From: Fredinandcohnia onubensis
GTDB lineage: Bacteria > Bacillota > Bacilli > Bacillales > Bacillaceae_L
Assembly (NCBI RefSeq): GCF_002734215.1
Contig: NZ_NSEB01000004.1
Span: 1-64,000 of the forward strand
Length of the DNA stretch: 64,000 nt
Reading direction: 5' to 3'
In this document: piece by piece, positions 35,526 through 44,824 of the stretch
How the letters are laid out: each line of letters opens with the position of its first letter
Position numbering within the stretch: position 1 is the stretch's first letter
Translations under genes and position numbers: made by a program
The notes under the pieces: generated by a model
Databases searched by the model: none
Told to the model about the DNA's origin: nothing
Seen by the model: the letters and a program-made list of their open reading frames with translations, nothing else

Positions 35526-36713
35526 GTGAAGAAGAAAAAGGTTATTTCTACGTTAGGGGTTATTGCATTATCAGCAAGTTTGGTTACACCAGTGTTTGCG
35601 CAACAACCGGAAACATCGCCTGGGACACCTGAGCAACAAGTATTATCAGTAGAGGGGTTCACGAATCATGAGCAGCTAGGGAAAAGACTGCAGCAAATTG
35701 CAAAGAGCAGCCAAGGAAAGGTTCAGGTTGAGGTAGCGGGTTACTCAAACCGTGATAGAGAAATCTACAAGGCGACAGTTGGCCACGGAGACAAGGTTAT
35801 ATTAATGGAAAGTGAAATCCACGGAAATGAACCGACTGGAACGGAGGCTCTACTCAACATTTTACAATTCTTAGGTTCAAATTCTCCTGAAGCACAAAAG
35901 ATTCGTGAGGAGGTTACGTTTGTAGCGTTACCGAAAATGAACCCAGACTCGTCTGAACTAAATCGTCGTGGAAATGATTTAACATGGGCAGAGGTAGTAG
36001 AGGACTTCCCACAATTAGCGGGCGTATCACCAACATGGAACTACTATACATACCAGAATCGAACTTTTGATTATGCATCAGAGCCAGGTTTTGATGTAAA
36101 CCGTGACTTTAATCCAAACCTTGATTATGTGCCCCACCCTGAGGACTTCCCAGGGAATTCATCTCAACCAGGATGGTTCATTACACCAGAATCCCAGGTC
36201 GTTCGTGACGTATATAAGGACCTTCAAGCTGAGTTTGGCAAGGTGGATGTATTTGTAGACTTACACCATCAAGCACCATATTATGAGGTGGATGGCACAG
36301 ATGATCTCGTAACATTCTCAATCAGTGGCCAATTCGTTCCACATCCATCAACACCTGAAGGCCAAAAATATGCAGAATATGCGGATACATATGACTACGA
36401 CTTTGCGCGCCAGCTGAATGTAGCAGTATATGATGCACTACAAGAAAAAGGGAATTCAAACATTACCCTATATCCACAAGGACTTGACTTACCTGGTACA
36501 GCGTTAGGAACATTTGCGCTAAATGGAAGTGGCTCTGTGTTGTTTGAAGTAAGAGGCCAAACACACAGCATGGGTCAAAAGAAAAAGGGCGAATTAGTCA
36601 AAGCAGTGGAAAGAGGTCTATACGGTATTATCAATGGTGTAACTGATGGGACTGTGTACGATATTGATCCTGAAGAATATGAGTCAATTCCATTGACTGA
36701 GGGGAGACAGTAG
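35526..36713 (+). CDS. Secreted M14-family zinc carboxypeptidase
   Basis: A protein of about 395 residues exported by a Sec signal (KKKKVISTLGVIALSASLVT, cut near VFA|QQ). The M14 zinc site is HGNEPTGTEALL (His and Glu) and the later His in VDLHHQAPY; substrate Arg lies in NRDF, and the catalytic Glu in VLFEVRGQT. It should remove C-terminal residues from peptides or cell-wall stems outside the cell. I use the GTG at 35526 with GGAGTGG upstream; two earlier GTG codons overlap the site. A dispersed repeat begins six bases after the stop. Confidence 0.9.
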   Translation: MKKKKVISTLGVIALSASLVTPVFAQQPETSPGTPEQQVLSVEGFTNHEQLGKRLQQIAKSSQGKVQVEVAGYSNRDREIYKATVGHGDKVILMESEIHGNEPTGTEALLNILQFLGSNSPEAQKIREEVTFVALPKMNPDSSELNRRGNDLTWAEVVEDFPQLAGVSPTWNYYTYQNRTFDYASEPGFDVNRDFNPNLDYVPHPEDFPGNSSQPGWFITPESQVVRDVYKDLQAEFGKVDVFVDLHHQAPYYEVDGTDDLVTFSISGQFVPHPSTPEGQKYAEYADTYDYDFARQLNVAVYDALQEKGNSNITLYPQGLDLPGTALGTFALNGSGSVLFEVRGQTHSMGQKKKGELVKAVERGLYGIINGVTDGTVYDIDPEEYESIPLTEGRQ

Positions 36714-36718
36714 TCGTA

Positions 36719-36748
36719 GGTCACAGTGACGCCCCGAGATTTGTCGAA
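36719..36748 (+). repeat. GTCACAGTGAC…TTTGTCGAA element
   Basis: GGTCACAGTGACGCCCCGAG followed by ATTTGTCGAA, a full copy six bases after the M14 peptidase stop. A partial copy (GGTCACAGTAACAC) lies at 36808. Confidence 0.75.
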
Positions 36749-36774
36749 GGGCTAGGTGCCTGATTCTTGCTGTG

Positions 36775-36800
36775 GGTCACGGGGACAGACCCCTTGTCCC
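36775..36800 (+). repeat. GGGACAGGTCCC-type element
   Basis: GGTCACGGGGACAGACCCCT followed by TGTCCC. It has GTCAC at the left, as does the inverted copy near 63858, linking the two repeat families. Confidence 0.65.
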
Positions 36801-36873
36801 GCATTCTGGTCACAGTAACACGTAGGAGGCTGGGGGCGTTATTTTACATTCTAAATAATAAACATATATAGGT

Positions 36874-36908
36874 TGCGGAACTTTGTACTTGCAAAGTTCC
36901 GCATTTTT
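36874..36908 (+). terminator. Strong terminator after the M14 peptidase region
   Basis: TGCGGAACTTTG (36874-36885) and CAAAGTTCCGCA (36892-36903) form a perfect 12-base stem with a 6-base loop, then TTTTTA. Confidence 0.85.
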
Positions 36909-36986
36909 ATTGGTGAAAAACCTCAGTTATGGTACCTAATATGACTTTGATATATCTATCAAAAGGTAAAAGTGAGAAGCAAGAGC

Positions 36987-37868
36987 CTAGGGAAGTAAGG
37001 CAATCTTGAGTATATATAATAAAATTTTCACAATCTGTATTAGTGTCAATCCTTCGTTTTGGAGAATCGAAATGGTATCTATAATGGCAGAGTATATAAC
37101 GAAAAGGAAGGCTAAAGCTGCAAGACCCCAATTGAATAAATTACCTTTAGTATTAAAGTTTTCATTTTTTTCTTTTTCAAGTTTATCAATAATATCCATA
37201 TTATTTGATATTACCGTAGACAGAAGTTTTTCGTAGCGATCCAATTCTTTATACTCTTTTAGAATTAAAGATTCATTATCTTTAATTTTGCAGATGAGTT
37301 GTTCCTGAGTGAATGTATTAAGCGTTTTTTTGAATTTAGGCACCTTACTTTGGATTTCATAGGTAATTAACTTGTCATCGTCTGTTGTAACCTGATTTAA
37401 CTTAATATCGAGGTTATTTATTTTAATTTCACGTAAATATCTAGCATATCCGTCATAAAATTGTTCTAAAATACCGGAAACCTGTTTGTGTTTCATTTTG
37501 AGTAGTGTCAGCAAAAAACGCTGAATAGATAAAACTGTTTTTTCAATCTTATAGTTTAAAATGAGGTAGGCATTTATTAATGTTATTAGTTCTTTAAGTT
37601 CGAGTGTGTTTTGAGCATAGCCTCTTGATACACTATTAATAGGTTTAACAGTGTTTATGCCCATCCTAGATTCTAATTGGTCAAATTGTTTTCTTCGAAG
37701 ATTAATTTTGCTCTTCCAATATTTCCACCCAACTTCAGTAAAATATCCTTTTGTATTAACGTAATCTTCGATCTCATTTAACCGATAAATGTTTAAACGT
37801 GCTTTTTGGCAAACAGCAAAGGCATCTTCAATATAAATAATTTCGTGGTATTCCCTAATAACGTGCAT
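36987..37868 (-). CDS. Unknown helical protein with C-terminal membrane anchor
   Basis: A protein of about 293 residues with no family that I recognise. Residues about 1-235 are mostly helical and charged with coiled-coil character (for example LKEYKELDRYEKLLS and DIIDKLEKEKNENF). Two hydrophobic helices follow at about 245-262 (WGLAALAFLFVIYSAI) and 277-293, so it is anchored with the bulk in the cytoplasm. The start at 37868 has GGGAG ten bases upstream; the ATG nine bases before it touches that site. It stands alone between a terminator and a DnaD relic, in a region with signs of insertion. Confidence 0.6.
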   Translation of the reverse strand: MHVIREYHEIIYIEDAFAVCQKARLNIYRLNEIEDYVNTKGYFTEVGWKYWKSKINLRRKQFDQLESRMGINTVKPINSVSRGYAQNTLELKELITLINAYLILNYKIEKTVLSIQRFLLTLLKMKHKQVSGILEQFYDGYARYLREIKINNLDIKLNQVTTDDDKLITYEIQSKVPKFKKTLNTFTQEQLICKIKDNESLILKEYKELDRYEKLLSTVISNNMDIIDKLEKEKNENFNTKGNLFNWGLAALAFLFVIYSAIIDTISILQNEGLTLIQIVKILLYILKIALLP

Positions 37869-37983
37869 TAAACCCATACTCCCTTAAGTAACGAATTTCT
37901 TTGTAATTTAACTAGTAAGTGTGTCCCGGTAACTAGCCGAATTCGGTCCCCATAAATTTTCCTTGAATAATTCTTTAAGCCTA

Positions 37984-38226
37984 TTATACTATTTTGAACT
38001 CGATACATTTACAATCTATTTGCTTATCCTGATTAAGTTTATGAAAAACAGTAGGGATAGAGTCCTTTCTTTTAGGCTCTTTCCTAGATTGGTTTGATGT
38101 TTTATATGCTAAACGTTCAGTCTCAAAATCCTCTATAGTTATCCATCCAGTCATTTTAAGGACGTTTCTACATGGTTCCAGCGCTTTGATGAATTTTTCA
38201 GCTAACTTCATAGCCTCGATAACCAT
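37984..38226 (-). pseudogene. DnaD-domain protein relic
   Basis: The frame reads MVIEAMKLAEKFIKALEPCR, later ITIEDFETERLAYKTSNQ and KDSIPTVFHK. It matches the end of the DnaD gene at 21428 (VIEAMKLAVENSSKRWN, TLDDVYAARLTYKHQTK, LLPDWFH). Around 38190 another frame gives NSSKRWNHVE, so at least two indels are present. Only the C-terminal third is left. It is one of three DnaD-family traces in the window. Confidence 0.75.
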
Positions 38227-38391
38227 TTCGTCTAAAATTGTGCTTTTTAGAACTTGCTAGAATAATTTAGTAAACCAATGGTGTGTGGTACTTTAGCATG
38301 ATATATTAAAATTATTAGAAAAATTCATTTTAATCATCGCATTTTTATTTCAGTTTCAAAAATGATATTCTCTAACGAAAGGTGTAAGGAT

Positions 38392-39207
38392 ATGAAAAGC
38401 ATTCTACATGGAATTCCAGCAAAAGTTTATAGTTCATTGAGTGAATCAGAAAGCTATTTATTGGAGTATATTAATAATCACCTAGATCAAATACCAGAAA
38501 TGTCAATTGTTAAATTAAGTGAGAATGCAAATGTTTCTACTGCCACAATAGTTAGAATGATGAAGAAGATTGGATATGATGGTTATACTTCATTTAAATA
38601 TTCCCTAAGGGATAGGCAGGATATAGTGGATACTAATAATCAAATGAAAGATATCGATACTGAAATTAAAAAGGCTATTAAGAAAAATGAGAACGAAGTA
38701 CTTAAAACAATTGAGATGTTGAGTATTGGACAATTAGAGGATGCCATTCAAAAGATTCACAATGCCGAAAAAATCTATGTTTTTGCTAGAGGTTTCTCTG
38801 AAATGATAGCACATGAGTTGACAATTAAATTGCAGCTTATGGGGAAAAATTGTGAAAACCATAATGACCCAAATATTATTAAATTAATATCTCAAAAAAT
38901 AAATGAAAAGGAACTGGCAATCTTTATTTCACTAAATGGAGAGACACAAGAACTTGTCGAAGCATGTGAAAACTTAACTAATCGACAGGTTTCAACAATT
39001 ACATTAACAACACGTGTCGACTCGAGTTTAGGAGAGTTATCTGATTTAACTTTAATAGGTTACAAAGGAAGCCATTCTTTACTACCTGAGTTCGAGGTGC
39101 GTTCTAGATTACCATTAAATGTTATTTCTAGAATTCTACTAGATTCATATGTTATACGAATGGGACAGGATAAAACATCCTTTATCGGTGAAAAAAACAC
39201 ATATTAA
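38392..39207 (+). CDS. RpiR/MurR-family transcriptional regulator
   Basis: A protein of about 271 residues. An N-terminal helix-turn-helix (about 10-75, SIVKLSENANVSTATIVRMM) is joined to a SIS domain (about 115-250, AEKIYVFARGFSEMIAHELT and LAIFISLNGETQELVE) that binds a sugar phosphate. The ATG at 38392 has AAGG at a short distance and fits family starts; the earlier ATG has no site. It stands before the kinase/aldolase/importer regulon and is separated from it by a terminator, so it is likely a local regulator that senses a phosphorylated intermediate. Confidence 0.9.
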   Translation: MKSILHGIPAKVYSSLSESESYLLEYINNHLDQIPEMSIVKLSENANVSTATIVRMMKKIGYDGYTSFKYSLRDRQDIVDTNNQMKDIDTEIKKAIKKNENEVLKTIEMLSIGQLEDAIQKIHNAEKIYVFARGFSEMIAHELTIKLQLMGKNCENHNDPNIIKLISQKINEKELAIFISLNGETQELVEACENLTNRQVSTITLTTRVDSSLGELSDLTLIGYKGSHSLLPEFEVRSRLPLNVISRILLDSYVIRMGQDKTSFIGEKNTY

Positions 39208-39218
39208 AACTCGTGAAA

Positions 39219-39279
39219 AGAAACTGCACCTCAATTATTAGCTTTGCCTAATAATTTGGGTGCAGTTTCTTCTTATTTT
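39219..39279 (+). terminator. Terminator of the RpiR gene
   Basis: AGAAACTGCACC (39219-39230) pairs with GGTGCAGTTTCT (39259-39270); inside, ATTATTA/TAATAAT extends the helix. TCTTATTTT follows. A clear, long-stem terminator. Confidence 0.8.
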
Positions 39280-39300
39280 GATGTAAAGGTTTACAAATAC

Positions 39301-39314
39301 TGAAAACATTTTCA
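39301..39314. promoter_or_regulatory. cre-like palindrome upstream of the kinase gene
   Basis: TGAAAACATTTTCA is a 14-base perfect inverted repeat close to the CcpA cre consensus (TGAAAGCGCTTTCA type), with CA in place of the central CG. It lies about 60 bases upstream of the kinase start. It could serve CcpA or the LacI-family protein encoded nearby. Confidence 0.4.
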
Positions 39315-39374
39315 ATTTCAGTTGTGCAATAATATCTTCAAGTAGAAAAAATAAATGTAAGTTAGGTGATCAAC

Positions 39375-40307
39375 TTGATCTTCACATGTACGTTAAATCC
39401 TGCAATTGATTTATACGTAGAGTTAAAGGAATTAAAGCCGAAAATTGTCAATCGTACGTTAGAAGAAGATTATCAACCGAATGGGAAAGCTGTTAATATT
39501 TCAATCCTTTTAAACAAATTAGGAATTCGAAACAAAGCATTAGGTTTTATTGGAGGGTTTTCGGGAGAGTTTATTAAACAGGAATTGATTAAAATGGGAA
39601 TCGATACAGATTTTATTTCTGTTGAGGGAAACACCAGAATTAATACATTTGTTAACGCAAATGAGGAGTACAAAATTGTTAATAGAGGACCGATTATACC
39701 TGAAGTAAAGACTCACGAAATGTTAGAGAAAATAAAACTACTACCTAATGGTAGTAAACTTTGCATATCTGGAAGTCTTCCTAGGGGAGTTAGTGATGAT
39801 ATATTCCTAGATATTGCTGAAATATGCAATACAAATGGGATTAAATTAATCCTCGATATTAGTTCTCTTACTTTACTCGATTGTCTAGCTTTTAAGCCCT
39901 ATCTAATCAAACCTAATGAAGAAGAGTTAGCAGCATTATTTAATGTGGAGTTATCAAGTCTTTCCAAGGAAAAGGTTATTCAATTCAGCAAAGAATTACT
40001 ACAAAGGGGAGCTAAGCAAGTTTTAGTTTCAAGAGGAGAGCAAGGTGCAATTTATGCTTCTTCTAACCATCTAATTGAAGTTTCTTCCGTAAAGGGAAAA
40101 GTTATTAACACAGCCTGTGCGGGGGACGCAATGCTAGGCATGTTTATTGGGAAACGCGAGTTAGGAAAAACGATTGAGGAAGCGTTACAATATGCTTCAG
40201 CAGCAGGTGCATCAACGGCGTTTTCTAAAGGTCTTACAGACTTATCAGATATTGAGGATCTAGTTAAGAAGATTTCATTAAAAAATCTACAGGTTACTAC
40301 CATGTAA
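39375..40307 (+). CDS. PfkB-family 1-phosphofructokinase / tagatose-6-phosphate kinase
   Basis: A kinase of about 310 residues that makes a ketohexose bisphosphate. The N-terminal FTCTLNPAIDLYVEL and the substrate loop PNGKAVNISILLNKLG fit the FruK/LacC branch. The C-terminal catalytic motif reads NTACAGDAMLG: the Asp base is present but the family's DTxGAGD is changed to NTACAGD. I take the TTG at 39375 with AGGTG six bases before it. With the aldolase downstream it gives a bisphosphate that is cleaved to two trioses. Confidence 0.88.
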   Translation: MIFTCTLNPAIDLYVELKELKPKIVNRTLEEDYQPNGKAVNISILLNKLGIRNKALGFIGGFSGEFIKQELIKMGIDTDFISVEGNTRINTFVNANEEYKIVNRGPIIPEVKTHEMLEKIKLLPNGSKLCISGSLPRGVSDDIFLDIAEICNTNGIKLILDISSLTLLDCLAFKPYLIKPNEEELAALFNVELSSLSKEKVIQFSKELLQRGAKQVLVSRGEQGAIYASSNHLIEVSSVKGKVINTACAGDAMLGMFIGKRELGKTIEEALQYASAAGASTAFSKGLTDLSDIEDLVKKISLKNLQVTTM

Positions 40308-40326
40308 TTATATTTTTAGCAAAAAA

Positions 40327-40340
40327 TTGAAACGTTTCAA
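40327..40340. promoter_or_regulatory. LacI-family operator
   Basis: TTGAAACGTTTCAA is a perfect 14-base palindrome with the central CG typical of LacI-family operators. It lies between the kinase stop and the LacI gene, 48 bases before its start, so autoregulation by that protein is likely. Confidence 0.65.
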
Positions 40341-40387
40341 CAAAACAAAATATAGAAATTATAATGTTTTAAAATTGGTGATAAAAG

Positions 40388-41389
40388 ATGTCGACTATTA
40401 AAGATGTTGCAAAAAAAGCTGGTCTATCGATAGGCACAGTATCTAGGTATATAAATGGTTATAGCTTAAAAGAAGAAAATAGAAAAAAGATTGAGGAAGC
40501 AATTAACCTTCTAGATTACAAATCTAATCCATTTGCAAGAGGATTACGGACAAATAAAACAAACACGATAGGGGTTTTAATTCCGCGTATAACAGATGTT
40601 TTTTGCACCCAGGTAATTGAAGGAGTTGAAGAATTTCTAAATCCATTGGATTACAGTGTAGTAATAAGTAGTGCAAATGATGATATTAAGAAACAAAAGG
40701 ATAAATTAGAGTATTTAAAAAGTAAATATGTAGATGGAGTTATTATCATGTCTGTTAGTTCATCTGAATTATATGCTGATGAGTTATTAGATGCAGGTAT
40801 TCCGGTTGTTTTAATTGATAGGCTTGTAAAGGGATATGAACTAGATGCAGTTGTTGCTGATAATGTAAACGGTTCATATTCAGCTGTTGAAATGCTTATT
40901 AACAGAGGTCATAGAAAAATTGGCATTATTGCAGGGCCAAGTGAAATTTATACAGCACAAGAGAGATTGACAGGTTATATGCGTGCGTTAAATGATTATA
41001 ATATTCCGCTAAACGATGACTATATTGTGCATTCCGAATACAACAAAGATGGTGGAAGTGATGCATTTCGATCATTAATAAGTTTAAGTGAGAGACCAAC
41101 AGCAATCTTTACAACAAATTACCCGACAACAGTAAATTCTATGAAAATAATGATGGAACTGGGATTAAAAATGGGAGAAGACATTTCGTTATGTGGATAT
41201 GACCAAACAGAATTATTTCAGATGTTTAACCCACCAATCTCCGTTGTTGTTCAACCATCAAAAGAAATAGGGAAAAATGCAGCGTCAATTTTATTAAAAC
41301 GTATTGATGGAAACGGAAATTTATTTCCTGAAATCAGAAGATTAAAAACACAGTTAATTGTAACAAATTCGGTTAAAGTACTTTACTAG
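40388..41389 (+). CDS. LacI-family transcriptional regulator
   Basis: A 333-residue repressor. The N-terminal helix-turn-helix reads STIKDVAKKAGLSIGTVSRY with the hinge segment NPFARGLRTNKTNTIGVLIP. The periplasmic-binding-like domain follows, with IIAGPSEIYTAQERLTGY near 180. It sits inside the regulon between kinase and aldolase genes, so it probably senses the imported sugar. The ribosome binding site is weak (GGTGAT). Confidence 0.92.
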   Translation: MSTIKDVAKKAGLSIGTVSRYINGYSLKEENRKKIEEAINLLDYKSNPFARGLRTNKTNTIGVLIPRITDVFCTQVIEGVEEFLNPLDYSVVISSANDDIKKQKDKLEYLKSKYVDGVIIMSVSSSELYADELLDAGIPVVLIDRLVKGYELDAVVADNVNGSYSAVEMLINRGHRKIGIIAGPSEIYTAQERLTGYMRALNDYNIPLNDDYIVHSEYNKDGGSDAFRSLISLSERPTAIFTTNYPTTVNSMKIMMELGLKMGEDISLCGYDQTELFQMFNPPISVVVQPSKEIGKNAASILLKRIDGNGNLFPEIRRLKTQLIVTNSVKVLY

Positions 41390-41440
41390 ACTTTATAAGA
41401 ATGAGATTTCTAAATATCGATAATGGAAGGTGAGATACAT

Positions 41441-42322
41441 ATGGGATTAGTATCATCGACCCCTATATTAAAAGAGGCTAGAGAAAATGGTTATGCGATT
41501 GTAGCTTTTAATGTACATACTCTAGAAATGCTACAGGCAGTAGTGGAAGCAGCAGAAGAAGTTAAGTCTCCTTTAATACTTCAAACTACTGTAGGGACGG
41601 TTAAGCACTTAGGAGTTGATTTTATTGCATCCGCAGCAAAAGCTGCTGCAGCGAATGCTACTGTTCCAATTGCCTTACATCTTGACCATTGCCAAGACTT
41701 TGACTTAATTGTTAAGTGCATGGCTGCGGGGTATACCTCCGTCATGATTGATGCATCAATGTATTCATTTGATGAAAATGTAAGAAGAACAAGACAGGTT
41801 GTTGAAGTTGCTAGTGCGCTTGGTGTAAATATAGAAGCTGAGTTAGGAAAAGTAGGCGGAGTTGAAGATGATATCGTCGTAGAAGAAGCAGACGCACTCT
41901 TAGCTGATCCATCAGAGTGTAAAGCATTTGTAAAATTAACAAATGTTTCAACCTTGGCTCCTGCAATTGGTACAGCTCATGGAATTTATAAAGGGGAACC
42001 AAATATTGACTTTAATAGAATCAAAGAGATAGCAAATCTTGTGGATGTTCCCCTAGTACTGCACGGTGGATCAGGTATACCGCATGAACAAGTTGAAAAG
42101 TGTATTTCATTAGGTATGGCAAAGATGAATGTAGCAACAGAAATCAAAAATGCTTTCTCTGAGTCTATTAAACAATTTTTTAATGAAAATCCATATGAGC
42201 TTGATCCTAGACGTTACATGATTCCTGCAAAGGAAACCGTAAAAAAATTAGCAATAGAAAAAATGGAGTTATGTGGTTGTGTAGGTAAAGCTGTAAATAG
42301 TTTATCCAGAGTATCAATATGA
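41441..42322 (+). CDS. Class II fructose/tagatose-bisphosphate aldolase
   Basis: A zinc-dependent aldolase of about 293 residues that splits a ketohexose 1,6-bisphosphate into dihydroxyacetone phosphate and glyceraldehyde 3-phosphate. Zinc ligands are seen in ALHLDHCQD (His, Asp, about 80), the Glu of AELGKVGG, GTAHGIYKG and LHGGSGIP; the C-terminus NVATEIKNAF binds the phosphate. It is of the GatY/KbaY/FbaA group. The start at 41441 has AAGGTGAG in front; the ATG 18 bases earlier lacks a site. Confidence 0.92.
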   Translation: MGLVSSTPILKEARENGYAIVAFNVHTLEMLQAVVEAAEEVKSPLILQTTVGTVKHLGVDFIASAAKAAAANATVPIALHLDHCQDFDLIVKCMAAGYTSVMIDASMYSFDENVRRTRQVVEVASALGVNIEAELGKVGGVEDDIVVEEADALLADPSECKAFVKLTNVSTLAPAIGTAHGIYKGEPNIDFNRIKEIANLVDVPLVLHGGSGIPHEQVEKCISLGMAKMNVATEIKNAFSESIKQFFNENPYELDPRRYMIPAKETVKKLAIEKMELCGCVGKAVNSLSRVSI

Positions 42323-42347
42323 ACATACTAATGAGAGGGGAATTTAA

Positions 42348-43355
42348 ATGAAATTACAAAACTTCCAACGAAAGAATGTAGAGGTTATTAAGAAGTTTAT
42401 TGAGATTAGAAAGGAACAAAGCTTTAAAAAACCATCACAAAGATTAAATCTATCATGGAGTAACTGGGGATTCGGAACGGAGCCATTAGAAGTATCTGCA
42501 GAAAGACTTGCTAGAAATAATGTGAAATTTATTGAACTTCATGGAAACCGCTATGGTAAAGACTTAGGATATAAGACTGACGAAACTAAAAAAGTTCTGG
42601 ATAGCTATGGAATTCAAGTGTCAGGAGTTTGCGGAATGGTATTTCCCGATTCTGAATTTGCAAGTAATAGCCCACTAGTGAGACAACGAGCAATCGATTA
42701 TTTTAGAAGAAATATTGACCTATGTCAGGAGCTTGGAGGAACTTATATCCTTTTTGCACCGGGCGCAGTTGGTAGACCAAAGAAATACGATGATAATGAA
42801 TACTTAAGAGCTGCCGAAACAATTGGGATACTCGGTGATTATTTTATAGAGAGTGGTGTCCGCGGAGCTATTGAACCTGTTCGCCCTGAGGAAGTAAGCT
42901 TTTGCCATACATTTGCTGATGCAAAAAAGTTGATTGACATGATTAACCACCCTGGTGTAACCCATATTGCTGGTGACATCTTCCACATGTTAGTTGGTGA
43001 AGAGCATATCGGAGCAGCTTTAGTTGAATATGGTGATATTCTAACTAATCTTCACCTAGCAGATACTAACAGACGTGCCTTAGGAACAGGCTTAATGGAT
43101 TTAGATATCATTCAAATGGCTTTATATGTTATTGGCTATAACAATCCAAAAGCGTTCTGTTCTGCAGAACCACTAGGACTAGGTGGTAATCCGTATGAAG
43201 CAATGCATGGCAGCCCAGACCCAGTAATATTAGATGAAATGGTTTCTCAAACAGCTACTTATTTCTATGAAAGAGAAAACGAGCTTTTAAATGCAACGGA
43301 AGAAGATTTAAATAAGCTAATTACTTCTTATGGATTAGAATCAACTACGTTGTAA
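42348..43355 (+). CDS. TIM-barrel sugar isomerase/epimerase
   Basis: A 335-residue xylose-isomerase-like enzyme. Likely metal-binding segments are AIEPVRPEEV (Glu near 168), HIAGDIFHM (Asp/His near 207), NLHLADTNR (His near 232) and CSAEPLG (Glu near 268). The pattern is that of ketose 3-epimerases and related isomerases. GAGAGGGG precedes the ATG. It lies between aldolase and FGGY kinase, so it probably converts the imported sugar into the ketose that is phosphorylated. The N-terminal 25 residues are an extra basic stretch. Confidence 0.85.
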   Translation: MKLQNFQRKNVEVIKKFIEIRKEQSFKKPSQRLNLSWSNWGFGTEPLEVSAERLARNNVKFIELHGNRYGKDLGYKTDETKKVLDSYGIQVSGVCGMVFPDSEFASNSPLVRQRAIDYFRRNIDLCQELGGTYILFAPGAVGRPKKYDDNEYLRAAETIGILGDYFIESGVRGAIEPVRPEEVSFCHTFADAKKLIDMINHPGVTHIAGDIFHMLVGEEHIGAALVEYGDILTNLHLADTNRRALGTGLMDLDIIQMALYVIGYNNPKAFCSAEPLGLGGNPYEAMHGSPDPVILDEMVSQTATYFYERENELLNATEEDLNKLITSYGLESTTL

Positions 43356-43388
43356 ATATGAAACGAACTTTGTGGGGAGTGTAGAAGA

Positions 43389-44756
43389 TTGAAATATATA
43401 GGAGTTGATATAGGCACGACACATATAAAAGCAATCGTGTTCGATGAAGAATCGAATAAATTGATTGCAAAACGAATTGAAAAAACTCCTGTCATGAAAG
43501 ATCAGTTTGATGGCTTTGCTCATGATCCTTCAGCTATACGAGATTGTATATATAGGCTTTTAAAAAAGGTTGTAGTTGATATCGGGGATGCATCAGATGT
43601 TGTATCCCTATCAGTTGCAAGCTTCGGGGAAGAAATTGTCTTATTAGATAAAGATAAAGAACCCATTGGGAACTCTTTGGTATGGTACGACAATAGAGGG
43701 AAAGAAGAAGCAGAAGAATTTCTAACTGAAGAAACCTTACCCTTATTTAATGGGAATAAAGTAGATAGTAGTTTCTCTATATTTAAATTGCTTTGGATGA
43801 AAAAATACAGACCAACCGATCTTGAAAAAAGTGTGAGTGTAGTTGATATGGGAAGTTATATAGTAGGTAGTCTGTGTGGGAACTATGTGATGGACTGGTC
43901 ACACGCATCTAGAACAGGGGTGTTTGACATTTTCACTAGAAGTTGGAACCACAGTGTAATGGAGGCTGCTGAATTAGAATACACAATGTTACCACCACTA
44001 GTCCCTTCAGGGAGTGTGGTAGGTACGATTAAAAAAGACATTTCACAAGAATTAGGATTACCAAATACAATGGCATTGGTGTCAGGTGCCCATGACCATC
44101 TATGCGCAGCATTTGCTAGCGGAGTTCGAAAAAAGGGTGACCTATTTATATCAGCAGGGACATCAGAAGCACATTTAGTACTTACAGAGGATCCAATTAA
44201 TACAAGTACTATTTCTTATCCAATTGATCAAGGTTGTTTTGTAGATGACAAAAGTTACTATATCATGTCATCCCTACCTTCTGGTCATGTGTTTAAACAA
44301 TGGAGGCAACTCCTATATAAGAATGTTGATGAAAATACAATCTATGAAGAAATAAGTCAGGTTCCGGTTGGAAGTGAAGGTGTTTTGTTTCACTTAAGTG
44401 AAGACTTAAAGCAAGAAAGTCTTCAAGGGATGTCATATTCGACAAACCGTGCAGTATTGCTTCATGCAATCATGGAAGGCTTAGCATGGAAATCAAAAGA
44501 GGTTTCTCAGGTCTTGAGTGATTTAAATGGTGAGCATTACGAAAAAGTAATTGTTGCTGGTCACCCAACAAAAGTTGAACTATGGAAAGAGATGAAGGCC
44601 ACTGCGTTAGAAAAAGATTTAACCATTATACATGAGGTCGAATCTACTGCATTAGGAGCTGCTTTACTAGCTCAAAAACCTTTTATACATTGTAAAGAAC
44701 AACATATTGCTGAGTTCTCAAAGTATCAAAACTCGATCGAAATAATGAATGGATAA
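43389..44756 (+). CDS. FGGY-family carbohydrate kinase
   Basis: A 455-residue sugar kinase of the actin-like fold. It has the N-terminal ATP motif YIGVDIGTTHIKAIVFD, LVWYDNRG (about 96), MDWSHASRTGVFD (about 167), the second phosphate motif SAGTSEAHLV and GHPTK near the adenosine site. TTG start at 43389 with GGGGAG nine bases before it. It is near in type to xylulokinase/gluconokinase but the substrate is open. In this regulon it would phosphorylate the ketose before the PfkB kinase adds a second phosphate. Confidence 0.88.
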   Translation: MKYIGVDIGTTHIKAIVFDEESNKLIAKRIEKTPVMKDQFDGFAHDPSAIRDCIYRLLKKVVVDIGDASDVVSLSVASFGEEIVLLDKDKEPIGNSLVWYDNRGKEEAEEFLTEETLPLFNGNKVDSSFSIFKLLWMKKYRPTDLEKSVSVVDMGSYIVGSLCGNYVMDWSHASRTGVFDIFTRSWNHSVMEAAELEYTMLPPLVPSGSVVGTIKKDISQELGLPNTMALVSGAHDHLCAAFASGVRKKGDLFISAGTSEAHLVLTEDPINTSTISYPIDQGCFVDDKSYYIMSSLPSGHVFKQWRQLLYKNVDENTIYEEISQVPVGSEGVLFHLSEDLKQESLQGMSYSTNRAVLLHAIMEGLAWKSKEVSQVLSDLNGEHYEKVIVAGHPTKVELWKEMKATALEKDLTIIHEVESTALGAALLAQKPFIHCKEQHIAEFSKYQNSIEIMNG

Positions 44757-44824
44757 ATAAAACTTTAATAATAAATGAAAAGGATTTCATTGTTAAATCC
44801 TTGTTTATTAAAGGAGGGTTGTTT

